Below, piece by piece: positions 16,986-26,623 of a stretch of DNA of 64,000 bases (positions are counted from its first letter, which is position 1; every line of letters starts with the position of its first letter). Location of the stretch: positions 124,001-188,000 of the forward strand of contig NZ_JABFDF010000007.1 in the NCBI RefSeq assembly GCF_013403985.1. The letters run 5' to 3'. The DNA comes from Winogradskyella ludwigii (GTDB taxonomy: Bacteria; Bacteroidota; Bacteroidia; Flavobacteriales; Flavobacteriaceae). The notes under the pieces were generated by a model. That model did no database searches, was not told the DNA's origin, and worked only from the letters and a program-made list of their open reading frames with translations. Made by a program: the position numbers and the translations under genes.

Positions 16986-17986
16986 GAAATAAAGCCATGT
17001 TTCTTAGCGTGTTCTATAGCTTGTTTACTTGTTTCTACAAGTAAGATTGGTGTGGTTTTGTAATTATCTACAATACCTTTAACACGCAACATTCTCTTTT
17101 TATGTTTTACACTTCTTAGGTAAATTGCTAAAATTCTATTAGGAAAACTTTCAGCTATCTCTATATAGATATCAGGATCGTGTTCTCCACTATCTCCAAT
17201 TAAAATAAAAGGTAAATTAGGATAGGTCTTTAAGAGATTAAGAATTTCTTTTTGTTTTTGAGGTTTTTCGTCTTGAGGTTTTTTCCGCAGAAGATTACTA
17301 AGACTTCGTAATAAAATGGGCCCTTTTGGGAAATCATTTTGTCTTAAAAAAAGTTCTAAATAACGGTATAAATTCCAAGGACTATGACTTACATAAAAAA
17401 TAGGATTCGCATTTTTACCTGAAGCTCCACGATGCAATTTGTGATAAAACTCTGCAGAACCTTCTAAAGGAATTCTATTCTTAGCATGCTTAAATATAGA
17501 ATTATAAATAACGCGCCATTTTAAAATAGAGACAACTCCTGTATGCAAAATAGTATCGTCTATATCGCTTGCAACACCGAATTCTGCTTTAGTAGAAGGA
17601 ATTAATAACTCACCAGGAAACCTATTTTTATTCTGAATTTTTCGGTTAAGAGTACCATCATTAAAAGAAAGTTCAAAAGGTAACCAACCTTCTTCGTTCG
17701 TTAATTCACATAAATTATCTAAAGGTTCTTCTGCAATAAAATAACCATTTTCGTCTGTAGTAACTTTTATGATTTTATTGTTGGGTAACTTTAAATCTAA
17801 ACTAACATTTTTAATTTCATCCGTTTCAAAACGTTTCCAAGTATTAACAATAAGGTGCCAAATATGCTGGTCGTCTAAATCAATAGACTCATCCTCCAAA
17901 GCTCTACCTCGACCATAAAAATGCGAATTTGTTCCATAACTCTGAAACGCGATAATTTGTAAAGGATCTTTTTTGAACCAGCCCAA
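16982..17986 (-). CDS. App1-family phosphatase (DUF2183), TTG start
   Basis: 334 residues. The HAD-like signature ASDIDDTIL has Asp141 and Asp143, followed by a hydrophobic segment and FILIGDSGEHDPDIY near residue 265. This is the App1 domain of phosphatidate-phosphatase-like proteins. The N-terminal ~130 residues are a beta-rich extension (YGRGRALEDESIDL) typical of bacterial App1 proteins. The only usable start is TTG at 17984-17986: no ATG occurs in frame before the catalytic domain, and there is an upstream in-frame stop. Activity on phosphatidate or another phosphoester is inferred from family only. No signal peptide, so cytoplasmic. Confidence 0.85.
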   Translation of the reverse strand: MGWFKKDPLQIIAFQSYGTNSHFYGRGRALEDESIDLDDQHIWHLIVNTWKRFETDEIKNVSLDLKLPNNKIIKVTTDENGYFIAEEPLDNLCELTNEEGWLPFELSFNDGTLNRKIQNKNRFPGELLIPSTKAEFGVASDIDDTILHTGVVSILKWRVIYNSIFKHAKNRIPLEGSAEFYHKLHRGASGKNANPIFYVSHSPWNLYRYLELFLRQNDFPKGPILLRSLSNLLRKKPQDEKPQKQKEILNLLKTYPNLPFILIGDSGEHDPDIYIEIAESFPNRILAIYLRSVKHKKRMLRVKGIVDNYKTTPILLVETSKQAIEHAKKHGFIS

Positions 17987-18151
17987 TTGAAGATAATTTT
18001 TAGAATTTTCAAGATAGTAAAATCAATTTATATGAGACGTACTTACTAAAGTAATTCGTTAGTCTAATGTTAAATATTTACCAACTATATATTATTCAAA
18101 GTATTTTAGTCAGATCTAGAAAATAACACATCTAAAACCAACCCACTAAAT

Positions 18152-20719
18152 ATGCAAAGATTACTACTTCTACTATTTTTAAGCTTGTCATTTACGTTAA
18201 TAAATGCGCAGCAAAACGAACAAGAAAATACAACACCTACGCCTAATTACAGAGCTGCAGCAAAATTCTCTCCTAACAATTTAGGGAAATTAGTGCACTC
18301 TACTTCTGTAAGACCACATTGGTTAAAAAACGGTAATCAATTTTGGTACCAATACAAAACCACTGAAGGTTCTAAATATTATATTGTTAATGCAGACAAT
18401 AGCAGCAAAAAAGAGCTTTTTGATAATGAAAAAATGGCAAAATGGTTAACTGAAATCACTAAAGATCCTTATGACGCTCAGCATTTACCAAAGTTTAATT
18501 TCGAGTTTGTAAAAAATGAAACGGCTATTCGTTTCTATGTCACTTCAACTGAAAAAGTTGATGAGGACAAAAAAGACGAAGATTTAGATGAAGATTCAGA
18601 TGAAGAAAAAGAGGATACTATAAAAACGGATTCAACTAAAACAGATAAAAAGAAAAAAGGAAAAGCGAAGAAGGCTAAAAAAGTCAATAAAGTATATCAT
18701 TTTGAATACCGCTTAGGTAGTAATGGCTTAACTGTTTTAGATAACAAAAAGAAGGAAAAAGAAGATTGGAAAAAATGGGCAAATATTGCACCAGACAGTT
18801 CTGTAGTTTTATTTTCTAAACATTACAATTTATATTGGATGGACAAAGAAAACTTTCTTAAAGCTGTAAAAAATGAAAAAGACACCACTATTGTAGAAAA
18901 CCAATGGACAAAAGACGGCGAAGAGAATTACGATTTTGGAGGAAGCAGTCGTGGTGAGAACAATGAAACCAAATTAAAAAATAAAGATAAACGTAAATAT
19001 GTACGTGGTATTTGGTCTCACGATTCTAAAAAGTTCGTTTTTGAAAGAACCGATTCTAGACACATAAATGACCTATGGGTTATTAACACCACTTCTAGCA
19101 AACGCCCAACTTTAGAAACTTACAAATACCACATGCCTGGCGAAGATGACTATTACAAAACTGAACTTCATGTTTTCGATATTCCTTCAAAAAGTAACAT
19201 TTTGGTACAACTCGATACGGTAAAACAACAAAGTATTCAGGTATATAGAGAACCAAGAAAAAAATCGAGTTACGATGATGATTTCGCACCTTCATTACTT
19301 TTATCTAAAAAAGGAAAAATCTATTATAATACTATTAGTAGAGATCGTAAGAAATTAGATATATGCGTTGCCGATATAAACACAGGTGAAACTAAAGTTT
19401 TAATAGAAGAACGTTTTAACACCTATATAGAATCTCGTCCTTTAGTATTACTCAATAATGAAACTGAAATGCTACATTGGGCAGAACGTTCAGGTTGGGC
19501 ACATTACTATTTATATGATACAGAAGGGAATTTAAAAAACGAAATCACCTCCGGTTCTTATCATGTTGAAAATGCTATTGGTGTAGATGAAAAAAGTAGA
19601 ACACTTTACTTTACTGCACATGGTATTCCTAAAGATCAAGATCCTTATTACGAACACCTTTATAAAATTAATTTGAACGGAACAGGACTTAAAGCTTTAA
19701 ATCCTGGTGACTATAATTCTAGTACAAACATGGCAGATTCAAATGGCTATTTTGTAAGTAATTATTCTAGAGTAAACACAGTTCCTAAATCTGAATTAAG
19801 ATCGAATACAGGAAAACTAATCATGGAATTAGAAGAAGCTGATTTGTCTCAACTTATGGCGGCGGGTTATCAATTCCCAGAAACTTTTAAGATGAAAGCC
19901 GATGATGGAATTACAGATATTTATGGTGTAATGTATAAACCTTTCGATTTTGATGAGACTAAATCTTACCCACTTTTAGAATACGTATATCCAGGTCCAC
20001 AAACCGAAGCGGTTAACAAATCTTTTTCAGTTCGTATGGATCGTTTAGATCGTATGGCTCAAGTTGGTTTTATCGTGGTAACCACAGGAAATCGTGGTGG
20101 ACATCCAGACCGTTCTAAATGGTATCATAATTATGGTTATGGAAACTTAAGAGATTACGGTTTAGCAGATAAAAGACATATTGCAGAACAATTGGCAGAC
20201 AAGCACGATTTTATTGATATTAATAAAGTAGGTATTTACGGCCATTCCGGTGGTGGATTTATGTCTACAGCTGCCATGTTAGTATATCCAGATTTCTTTA
20301 AAGCTGCAGTCTCTTCAGCAGGAAATCACGATAATAATATTTATAATAGCTGGTGGAGTGAAACACATCATGGTGTGCAAGAAGAAATGGATGAGGATGG
20401 AAATGTGAAGTACAAATATCTAATAGACACCAATCCATCTTTAGCACAAAACCTTAAAGGGAATTTAATGCTGATTACAGGAGATGTTGATAATAATGTA
20501 CATCCAGGAGGAACCATTCGTATGGCAAATGCTTTAATAAAAGCCAACAAACGTTTCGATTTTATGCTAATGCCAGGACAACGCCATAGCTTTGGAAAAA
20601 TGACAGAATATTCGTTTTGGTTAAGAGCAGATCATTTTAGTAAGCACTTTCTTAATTCTGAAGCTACAGACATTGATATTACAGAAATGAATAGAGATCA
20701 ACCTAAAACAAAATCTTAA
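18152..20719 (+). CDS. S9-family peptidase, dipeptidyl peptidase IV-like
   Basis: 855 residues: a signal peptide (1-20, ending NAQ), a DPP4-like N-terminal beta-propeller (about 60-590) and an alpha/beta-hydrolase catalytic domain. Ser699 lies in YGHSGGGFM; the Asp is in GDVDNNVHP and the His in GQRHSFG, so the triad is complete. The propeller contains an unusual charged insert: residues 137-158 are almost all Asp/Glu, and 163-180 almost all Lys. These exported serine peptidases remove dipeptides from oligopeptides in the periplasm. It is a single-gene unit with a good terminator. The exact dipeptide preference is not determined by the sequence. Confidence 0.92.
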   Translation: MQRLLLLLFLSLSFTLINAQQNEQENTTPTPNYRAAAKFSPNNLGKLVHSTSVRPHWLKNGNQFWYQYKTTEGSKYYIVNADNSSKKELFDNEKMAKWLTEITKDPYDAQHLPKFNFEFVKNETAIRFYVTSTEKVDEDKKDEDLDEDSDEEKEDTIKTDSTKTDKKKKGKAKKAKKVNKVYHFEYRLGSNGLTVLDNKKKEKEDWKKWANIAPDSSVVLFSKHYNLYWMDKENFLKAVKNEKDTTIVENQWTKDGEENYDFGGSSRGENNETKLKNKDKRKYVRGIWSHDSKKFVFERTDSRHINDLWVINTTSSKRPTLETYKYHMPGEDDYYKTELHVFDIPSKSNILVQLDTVKQQSIQVYREPRKKSSYDDDFAPSLLLSKKGKIYYNTISRDRKKLDICVADINTGETKVLIEERFNTYIESRPLVLLNNETEMLHWAERSGWAHYYLYDTEGNLKNEITSGSYHVENAIGVDEKSRTLYFTAHGIPKDQDPYYEHLYKINLNGTGLKALNPGDYNSSTNMADSNGYFVSNYSRVNTVPKSELRSNTGKLIMELEEADLSQLMAAGYQFPETFKMKADDGITDIYGVMYKPFDFDETKSYPLLEYVYPGPQTEAVNKSFSVRMDRLDRMAQVGFIVVTTGNRGGHPDRSKWYHNYGYGNLRDYGLADKRHIAEQLADKHDFIDINKVGIYGHSGGGFMSTAAMLVYPDFFKAAVSSAGNHDNNIYNSWWSETHHGVQEEMDEDGNVKYKYLIDTNPSLAQNLKGNLMLITGDVDNNVHPGGTIRMANALIKANKRFDFMLMPGQRHSFGKMTEYSFWLRADHFSKHFLNSEATDIDITEMNRDQPKTKS

Positions 20720-20744
20720 TTCAACATATTAGAAGTAGAAAAAG

Positions 20745-20770
20745 AACCACGTTATTTAACGTGGTTTTTT
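20745..20770 (+). terminator. Terminator after the S9 peptidase gene
   Basis: AACCACGTTA (20745-20754) pairs with TAACGTGGTT (20757-20766) and is followed by TTTT, with A-rich sequence upstream. Confidence 0.82.
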
Positions 20771-20821
20771 CAGCTTTAAATCCAAATACAAATAGTATCA
20801 CTTAATACGATTTAAAAAGTT

Positions 20822-20849
20822 TTGAAGACATTTCTTTTCTTTAATTTTG
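20822..20849 (+). promoter_or_regulatory. Promoter of the FAD oxidoreductase gene (leaderless spacing)
   Basis: TTG at 20822-20824, a 17-nt spacer, TAATTTTG at 20842-20849. The ATG starts at 20854, 4 nt after the box, the same spacing as at the two-component operon. Confidence 0.6.
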
Positions 20850-20853
20850 CAAC

Positions 20854-22407
20854 ATGATAAAAGCCTTACAACTACGCATCAATTTACATCAAGAAGGAAA
20901 ACCAGATGGCTTGCTTAACAAAGCAGCTTACGATCTAGGCATGAAACCTTCTGAAATTATAGGAGTCAAGATTTTAAGAAAATCTATTGATGCACGTAAG
21001 CGCAACATTATGTTTAACTATAAAGTTGAAGTTTACATCAATGAACCCATGCCTGAGACTTCAGATTATCATTTTGATTATAAAGATGTCTCTAAAGGTA
21101 AACCTGTTCATATCATTGGTTTTGGACCTGCAGGAATGTATGCTGCATTGCGTTGTATAGAATTGGGTTTTAAACCTATTGTTTTAGAACGTGGTAAAAA
21201 TGTACAAGACCGTCGTCGTGATTTAAAAGCCATTAATCAAGATCATTTTGTAAATGAAGATTCTAACTACTGCTTTGGAGAAGGTGGAGCCGGAACTTAT
21301 AGTGATGGTAAATTGTACACCAGAAGTTTAAAACGTGGTGATGTCCGTAGAATTTTTGAAAACCTAGTGTATCATGGTGCAACGGATCAGATTTTAGTTG
21401 ATGCACATCCACACATTGGGACTAATAAATTACCCAAAGTAGTTCAGAATATAAGAGAGAATATCATCAAATTTGGTGGCGAAGTTCATTTTGAAACTCG
21501 TGTTACCGATTTTACAATTAAGGATAATAAGATAGTTGCCATTCAACTTCAAAACGAAAAAGAGATTGATGTTGAAAAAGTGATTTTAGCCACAGGACAT
21601 TCGGCTAGAGATATTTTCTATTTATTGAATGACAAAAAAATCAAATTAGAAGCAAAATCGTTTGCTATGGGAGTTCGTGTAGAGCATCCTCAAGCAATTA
21701 TTGATGGCATTCAGTATCACTGCGAAGGTAAACAACGTGATGAGTTATTACCTGCAGCGCCTTACAGTTTAGTGCAACAAGTAAATGATAGAGGTGTGTA
21801 TTCCTTCTGTATGTGTCCTGGCGGATTTATAGTTCCTGCTGCAACTGCAAACGGTGAAGTTGTTGTTAATGGCATGTCTCCTTCAAAACGAAATAACAAA
21901 TTTGCAAATTCAGGAATTGTAACAGAAATCAATGCTGATAAAGATCTTTATAAATACGAACATTTTGGCCCTTTAAAAGCCCTCGAATATCAGAAAGATT
22001 TAGAACGTTTAGCCTTCACTGCTGGAGGCAGAAGACAATCTGCTCCTGCTCAAAGACTGACGGATTTTGTAGAAGGTAAATTATCTTCAAGCTTAAACGA
22101 AACCTCTTATCAACCTGGTTTAAAATCCGCACCATTACATTCTTTATTACCAAAAATAATTGGTGGTTCTTTACGAAAAGGATTTAAAGCTTTTGGCGAA
22201 AAAATGAAAGGTTATTATACGGAAGAAGCGAATATTATTGGTGTAGAATCGCGTACCTCATCGCCTGTAAGTATCCCAAGAACAGAAACTTTAGAACATC
22301 CTGAAATCACTAATTTATTTCCATGTGGAGAAGGTGGTGGTTATGCTGGTGGTATTGTTTCTGCTGCAATGGATGGAGAGCGTTGTGCTGAGGCAGCTTG
22401 TGTTTAA
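20854..22407 (+). CDS. FAD-dependent oxidoreductase (COG2509-type)
   Basis: 517 residues. Residues about 1-75 form a small N-terminal domain found in this family. The Rossmann motif HIIGFGPAGMYAALR (residues about 87-100) and VLERG bind FAD, and YCFGEGGAGTYSDGKLYTR is the family's characteristic segment. A second nucleotide motif (VILATGHSARD) and a C-terminal GEGGGYAGGIVSAAMDG follow, typical of dehydrogenases related to BaiN/HI0933 proteins. It is cytoplasmic and its substrate is not known for this group. It has its own promoter. Confidence 0.85.
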   Translation: MIKALQLRINLHQEGKPDGLLNKAAYDLGMKPSEIIGVKILRKSIDARKRNIMFNYKVEVYINEPMPETSDYHFDYKDVSKGKPVHIIGFGPAGMYAALRCIELGFKPIVLERGKNVQDRRRDLKAINQDHFVNEDSNYCFGEGGAGTYSDGKLYTRSLKRGDVRRIFENLVYHGATDQILVDAHPHIGTNKLPKVVQNIRENIIKFGGEVHFETRVTDFTIKDNKIVAIQLQNEKEIDVEKVILATGHSARDIFYLLNDKKIKLEAKSFAMGVRVEHPQAIIDGIQYHCEGKQRDELLPAAPYSLVQQVNDRGVYSFCMCPGGFIVPAATANGEVVVNGMSPSKRNNKFANSGIVTEINADKDLYKYEHFGPLKALEYQKDLERLAFTAGGRRQSAPAQRLTDFVEGKLSSSLNETSYQPGLKSAPLHSLLPKIIGGSLRKGFKAFGEKMKGYYTEEANIIGVESRTSSPVSIPRTETLEHPEITNLFPCGEGGGYAGGIVSAAMDGERCAEAACV

Positions 22408-22495
22408 TTTAACCTTCAATAAAACAGAATCTAACTATAGTCTAACAAGATTCTAACAGCAACGGAGTCTTCCTTCTTTTTCAAGATATTATTCC

Positions 22496-22503
22496 TATTT
22501 TTG
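22496..22503 (+). promoter_or_regulatory. Candidate -7 box upstream of fabD
   Basis: TATTTTTG matches TAnnTTTG and ends 21 nt before the fabD ATG. No TTG is evident at -33. Confidence 0.45.
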
Positions 22504-22524
22504 CAACTCTAAAATTAGAACAAA

Positions 22525-23418
22525 ATGAACGCATATATATTTCCAGGTCAAGGTGCTCAATTCTCAGGAATGGGATTAGATCTTTACGAAAATTCTCCTT
22601 TAGCACAAGAATTGTTTGAAAAAGCCAACAGCATATTAGGCTTTCATATTACAGATATTATGTTCGAAGGTTCAAAGGAAGATTTAAAAGAAACTAAAGT
22701 AACACAACCTGCTATCTTTTTACATTCTGTAATCCTAGCTAAAACCCTAGGAGATAGTTTTAAACCTGATATGGTTGCTGGTCATTCACTTGGTGAATTT
22801 TCTGCTTTAGTTGCTGCAGGAGCGTTAACTTTTGAAGACGGATTAAAATTGGTTTCTCAGAGAGCTCAAGCTATGCAAAAAGCTTGCGAATTACAACCAA
22901 GTACTATGGCTGCTGTTTTAGGATTAGAAGATGCTGTTGTAGAAGACGTTTGTAAAACGATTGATGGCGTTGTTGTCGCTGCTAATTATAATTGTCCAGG
23001 TCAGTTAGTAATTTCTGGAGATGTTGAAGCTATAAATAAAGCTTGTGAAGCCATGAAAGAAGCTGGTGCCAGACGTGCATTGGTATTACCTGTTGGTGGA
23101 GCTTTTCATTCACCTCTAATGGAGCCTGCTCGTGAAGAATTAGCTGCTGCCATAGAAAACACGACTTTTAGCAAACCAAACTGTCCTATATACCAAAACG
23201 TTACAGCATCTGCAATTACAGATGAGAACGAAATTAAAGCGAACTTAATTTCACAATTAACAGCACCTGTACGCTGGACACAATCGGTAGAGCAAATGAT
23301 TACAGATGGTGCTACACATTTCACAGAAGTTGGTCCTGGTAAAGTATTACAAGGTCTTGTTAAGAAAATAAATAGAGAAGCAGATACTGCTTCAGCCACT
23401 TTTGAAACTAACGCTTAA
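22525..23418 (+). CDS. fabD: Malonyl-CoA:ACP transacylase
   Basis: 297 residues. The PGQGAQ N-terminal motif, the nucleophile Ser88 in AGHSLGEFSALVAAG and the His of GGAFHSPLM (about residue 199) make a complete FabD. It transfers malonyl from CoA to acyl-carrier protein for fatty-acid chain extension in the cytoplasm. The lipoprotein signal peptidase gene follows 14 nt downstream on the same strand, so the two are probably co-transcribed. Confidence 0.95.
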   Translation: MNAYIFPGQGAQFSGMGLDLYENSPLAQELFEKANSILGFHITDIMFEGSKEDLKETKVTQPAIFLHSVILAKTLGDSFKPDMVAGHSLGEFSALVAAGALTFEDGLKLVSQRAQAMQKACELQPSTMAAVLGLEDAVVEDVCKTIDGVVVAANYNCPGQLVISGDVEAINKACEAMKEAGARRALVLPVGGAFHSPLMEPAREELAAAIENTTFSKPNCPIYQNVTASAITDENEIKANLISQLTAPVRWTQSVEQMITDGATHFTEVGPGKVLQGLVKKINREADTASATFETNA

Positions 23419-23432
23419 TCTCTCTTACTGTT

Positions 23433-23927
23433 TTGAATAGAAACTTATTTATCACATTACTCATTATTTTTAATATTGCAATCGATCAAATATCTAAGGT
23501 TGTAGTCCGAAATACTCTAGTTTTTAGAGAAGAAATAGATGTTATTGGCGATTATTTTCAATTAATTTGGGTTGAAAATAAAGGTGCTTTTCTGGGCATG
23601 GGAAGTGATATGAATCCTACACTAAGATTGATATTCTTATTAGTGTTACCTACTATTGTTTTAGGCTATGTTATCTATTACATCGTAAAAACAAAAGAAT
23701 TAGACCGCTTAAGTCTTATTGCATTCTGTTGTATAGCAGGAGGAGGCATAGCCAATGTTTTTGACCGTATTGTATTTGGACAAGTTACCGACTTCTTCTT
23801 TATTAATTTAGGAGGCGTATTTAAAACAGGGATCTTTAATATCGCAGATATTTCTGTAACCACAGGAATGGTAATGTTACTATTTGGTGGGATTTTAAAC
23901 AGAAAAAAAGTTAAAGATATCGCTTAG
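23433..23927 (+). CDS. lspA: Lipoprotein signal peptidase (signal peptidase II), TTG start
   Basis: 164 residues with four hydrophobic segments. The catalytic Asp motifs are present: AGGGIANVFDRI and FNIADISVTTG, with the N-terminal IDQISK segment. It cleaves prolipoproteins in the inner membrane; this window alone encodes several substrates (for instance at 30934, 36757, 38390, 43251 and 44115). The start must be TTG at 23433-23435, since no ATG precedes the conserved IDQ segment in frame. Confidence 0.92.
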   Translation: MNRNLFITLLIIFNIAIDQISKVVVRNTLVFREEIDVIGDYFQLIWVENKGAFLGMGSDMNPTLRLIFLLVLPTIVLGYVIYYIVKTKELDRLSLIAFCCIAGGGIANVFDRIVFGQVTDFFFINLGGVFKTGIFNIADISVTTGMVMLLFGGILNRKKVKDIA

Positions 23928-23932
23928 AGTGT

Positions 23933-24124
23933 TTATCGTGCTAATAAGCAGTCTTCACAATCTTTAATTTCTCCATAGTAAGTTTCACGATATTTGTGAA
24001 TTGTCTTATAAGGAATACTTAAAAATTGTTTTTTGATGTAGGTAACATTCGTTTGTAATGCTCCCATTTTTTTCGTGAAACGACCTTCAATTCTGGTCTC
24101 TCTTTTAATACTAATCAATTTCAT
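23933..24124 (-). CDS. Small basic protein with C-terminal CxxC
   Basis: 63 residues from the ATG at 24122-24124; the frame extends three codons further to a TTG at 24133, which is less likely. It is basic (KLISIKRETRIEGRFTKKMG) and ends YYGEIKDCEDCLLAR, with a CxxC pair that could bind metal or form a disulfide. I believe similar small proteins occur in other flavobacteria but can assign no function. It is convergent with lspA, 5 nt from its stop, and has its own upstream region of about 190 nt. Confidence 0.65.
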   Translation of the reverse strand: MKLISIKRETRIEGRFTKKMGALQTNVTYIKKQFLSIPYKTIHKYRETYYGEIKDCEDCLLAR

Positions 24125-24313
24125 GTTGTTCAATTATCATTCACTGCAAAGCAACAAAGAATGAGAACCAATCCCAAGGAATAGACGTTAAAACCTCGTT
24201 AAGTCCTTTTAGTATTATCATATTGAAAATCAGACTACAAAACCTTTAGCAGATTCGTAATTGGTTTAAGCATCAATTGTAGATACAATAATCGATTATT
24301 AGATAAAAACGGA

Positions 24314-25591
24314 CTATTTTTTATAAATAACACCATCTTTCATTACAAAAACGACGTTTTCCATTGTAGAAATGGTTGCTGTAGGATCTTCATTTACAGC
24401 AATAATATCGGCTATAAAACCTGATTTTATTTGCCCTATTTCAGTTTCCATTTTTAACAACATGGCATTCGTTGTAGTCGCACTTTGAATAGTTTCCATT
24501 TCTGGCATACCAGCTTCAACCATATATCCAAACTCCTTTCCGTTATCTCCATGATAAAAAACAGCAGCATCAGTACCAAATGCAATTCCAACTCCTGCTT
24601 TATAAGCTCTACCAAACATACCCTGAATTTTAGGTCCAATATTTAAGGCTTTAGGCACAATGATTTCGGGATAATATCCAGGAATTTTGGCTTTGTCTGA
24701 AACAAATTTTCCGGCAGTAATGGTTGGTACTAAATAAACATCGTGTTTTTTCATGAGTTCCATGGTTTCTGCACTCATCAAAGTTCCGTGTTCTATTGTT
24801 TTTACACCACCTAAAATAGCACGTTGCATGCCTTCATCTCCGTGCGCATGTGCAGCCACATGAAAACCGTAATCGTTGGCTGTTTCGCAAATGGCTTTGA
24901 TTTCTTCGATTGTAAATTGTGGATTCTGACCACTTTTTGCCATACTTAATACACCTCCAGTTGCAGTGATTTTAATTAAATCGGCTCCATTTTTGTAACG
25001 TTGCCTCACTGCTTTTACGGCATCCTCTACTCCATTTACAACACCTTCTTTTGGTCCAGGATTACCAACGATACTTTTCTTATAACCATTAGTTGGATCT
25101 GCATGACCACCTGTTGTCCCTAAAGCCTTTTCTGCTGTAAAGATTCTTGGTCCAACAATTTTTCCAGCGCTTATGGCATTTCTTAAAGATACATTTACCC
25201 CAGAACCTCCTAAGTCTCTAACCGTTGTAAAACCGCTCATCAAAGTAACTTTTGCATAATTTACGGAGTTGAAAGCCACATCAGCATCATTCAACGTATA
25301 CTCTTCTAAGTACGATTTTGGATTGGTTTCGCCTTCAATATGAACATGCATATCAATTAATCCTGGCATTACAGTTTTAGATTTTAAATCTATGACTGCG
25401 TCTTTATCATCAGTTGGATTAACATAACCATTTTCAACCGATATAATCTTATTTCCCGATACAACAATTGTTTTTTCCTTGAGAACTTTACCAGACTTAG
25501 TATCAATCAATTTTCCACAATGCAAATACGTATCCTGTGCCGTAACAGTTATAGTACAGAGCAATACTAAGACTCTAAGTAAAGTTTTCAT
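24314..25591 (-). CDS. Exported amidohydrolase-family protein (imidazolonepropionase/prolidase-like)
   Basis: 425 residues from the ATG at 25589-25591. A longer frame would overlap galE and put 21 extra residues before a clean signal peptide (KTLLRVLVLLCTITVTAQ), so the internal start is chosen. Metal-binding motifs of the amidohydrolase superfamily are present: GLIDMHVHIEG, AHAHGDEG, the EHGT segment and GTDAAVF. Such exported enzymes often hydrolyse Xaa-Pro dipeptides or cyclic amides; the substrate here is uncertain. It follows galE by 10 nt, as the last gene of a DegT-galE-amidohydrolase operon. Confidence 0.87.
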   Translation of the reverse strand: MKTLLRVLVLLCTITVTAQDTYLHCGKLIDTKSGKVLKEKTIVVSGNKIISVENGYVNPTDDKDAVIDLKSKTVMPGLIDMHVHIEGETNPKSYLEEYTLNDADVAFNSVNYAKVTLMSGFTTVRDLGGSGVNVSLRNAISAGKIVGPRIFTAEKALGTTGGHADPTNGYKKSIVGNPGPKEGVVNGVEDAVKAVRQRYKNGADLIKITATGGVLSMAKSGQNPQFTIEEIKAICETANDYGFHVAAHAHGDEGMQRAILGGVKTIEHGTLMSAETMELMKKHDVYLVPTITAGKFVSDKAKIPGYYPEIIVPKALNIGPKIQGMFGRAYKAGVGIAFGTDAAVFYHGDNGKEFGYMVEAGMPEMETIQSATTTNAMLLKMETEIGQIKSGFIADIIAVNEDPTATISTMENVVFVMKDGVIYKK

Positions 25592-25601
25592 ATCTAAAAA
25601 T

Positions 25602-26621
25602 TTATTTGTTTCTGATTTTTTGTTCCCATTTCCAAGCTGAGTCCATAGCATCATCTAATGTCAATTCCGTTTTCCAACCTAAGACATTATTAGCTTTTGA
25701 TGTTTCTGCGTAAGCTGCTGTAATATCACCTTCTCTTCGATCGACAATTTTATAATTTAAGGCCTTTCCAGAAACACGTTCAAAAGATTGAATAGCTTCT
25801 AAAACTGTACTTCCTGTTCCTGTTCCTAAATTAAAATATTCAAAATTAGAATCATTATTTCCTGCAATTAGGCGTTGCAAAGCAATAACATGTGCCTTAG
25901 CCAAATCAACCACATGAATATAATCTCTAATACAAGTACCATCTGATGTTGGATAATCTCCTCCAAAAACAGAAAGTTGCTCTCGCATACCAATACCTGT
26001 TTGTGTAATATAAGGCACTAAATTTTGTGGTACTCCAATGGGCAATTCACCAATTTCGGTCGAAGGATGTGCTCCTATAGGATTAAAATAACGTAAAGCA
26101 ATAGCATTAACATCACTATTTACTTTACAAGTATCTCTTATAATTTCTTCACCAATCTGTTTGGTATTTCCATATGGAGATTCAGCTGGTTTTATAGGTG
26201 CATTTTCTGTAATTGGCAATTCATCAGCTTGTCCATAAACTGTACAAGACGAACTAAATATAAAATTCTTTTTAGTTAAACCACACAATTCCTGAAGCAT
26301 GTAAACCAACGTAGTAATATTATTTTCATAATACATTAATGGTTCTGCCACACTTTCTCCAACAGCTTTACTTGCCGCAAAATGTATAACTCCAATAATA
26401 TCATTATGACGCTTAAAAAAATCTTGAACGTCTAGTTTTACCTTCAAATCAAGCTTTTCAAAAATTGGTTTTTTGTTAGTGATAGCGGTAATACCGTCTA
26501 CAACTTCTATTGAAGAATTAGATAAATCATCGATAATAACGACTTCAAAACCTTCGTTTTGTAATTCTACAACGGTGTGCGAGCCAATAAAGCCTAAACC
26601 TCCTGTTACTAAAATTTTCAT
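25602..26621 (-). CDS. galE: UDP-glucose 4-epimerase
   Basis: 339 residues, standard GalE length. The Rossmann motif GGLGFIGSHT is at residues 7-16, the catalytic Tyr150-xxx-Lys154 in SPYGNTKQIGEE, and the TSDGTCIRDYIHVVDLA segment is characteristic of GalE. It interconverts UDP-glucose and UDP-galactose for surface polysaccharide synthesis or galactose use. It starts 2 nt after the stop of the DegT aminotransferase, so the two are translated from one message. Confidence 0.93.
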   Translation of the reverse strand: MKILVTGGLGFIGSHTVVELQNEGFEVVIIDDLSNSSIEVVDGITAITNKKPIFEKLDLKVKLDVQDFFKRHNDIIGVIHFAASKAVGESVAEPLMYYENNITTLVYMLQELCGLTKKNFIFSSSCTVYGQADELPITENAPIKPAESPYGNTKQIGEEIIRDTCKVNSDVNAIALRYFNPIGAHPSTEIGELPIGVPQNLVPYITQTGIGMREQLSVFGGDYPTSDGTCIRDYIHVVDLAKAHVIALQRLIAGNNDSNFEYFNLGTGTGSTVLEAIQSFERVSGKALNYKIVDRREGDITAAYAETSKANNVLGWKTELTLDDAMDSAWKWEQKIRNK

Positions 26622-26623
26622 AT

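Noticed and set aside
24454..24639. Second minus-strand frame within the amidohydrolase gene, possible frameshift
   Set aside because: The main frame is continuous and complete through all motifs, so no frameshift is needed.
25592..25654. Longer N-terminus of the amidohydrolase overlapping galE
   Set aside because: The internal ATG at 25591 gives a clean signal peptide and a 10-nt gap to galE; the extension is polar and overlaps a coding region.
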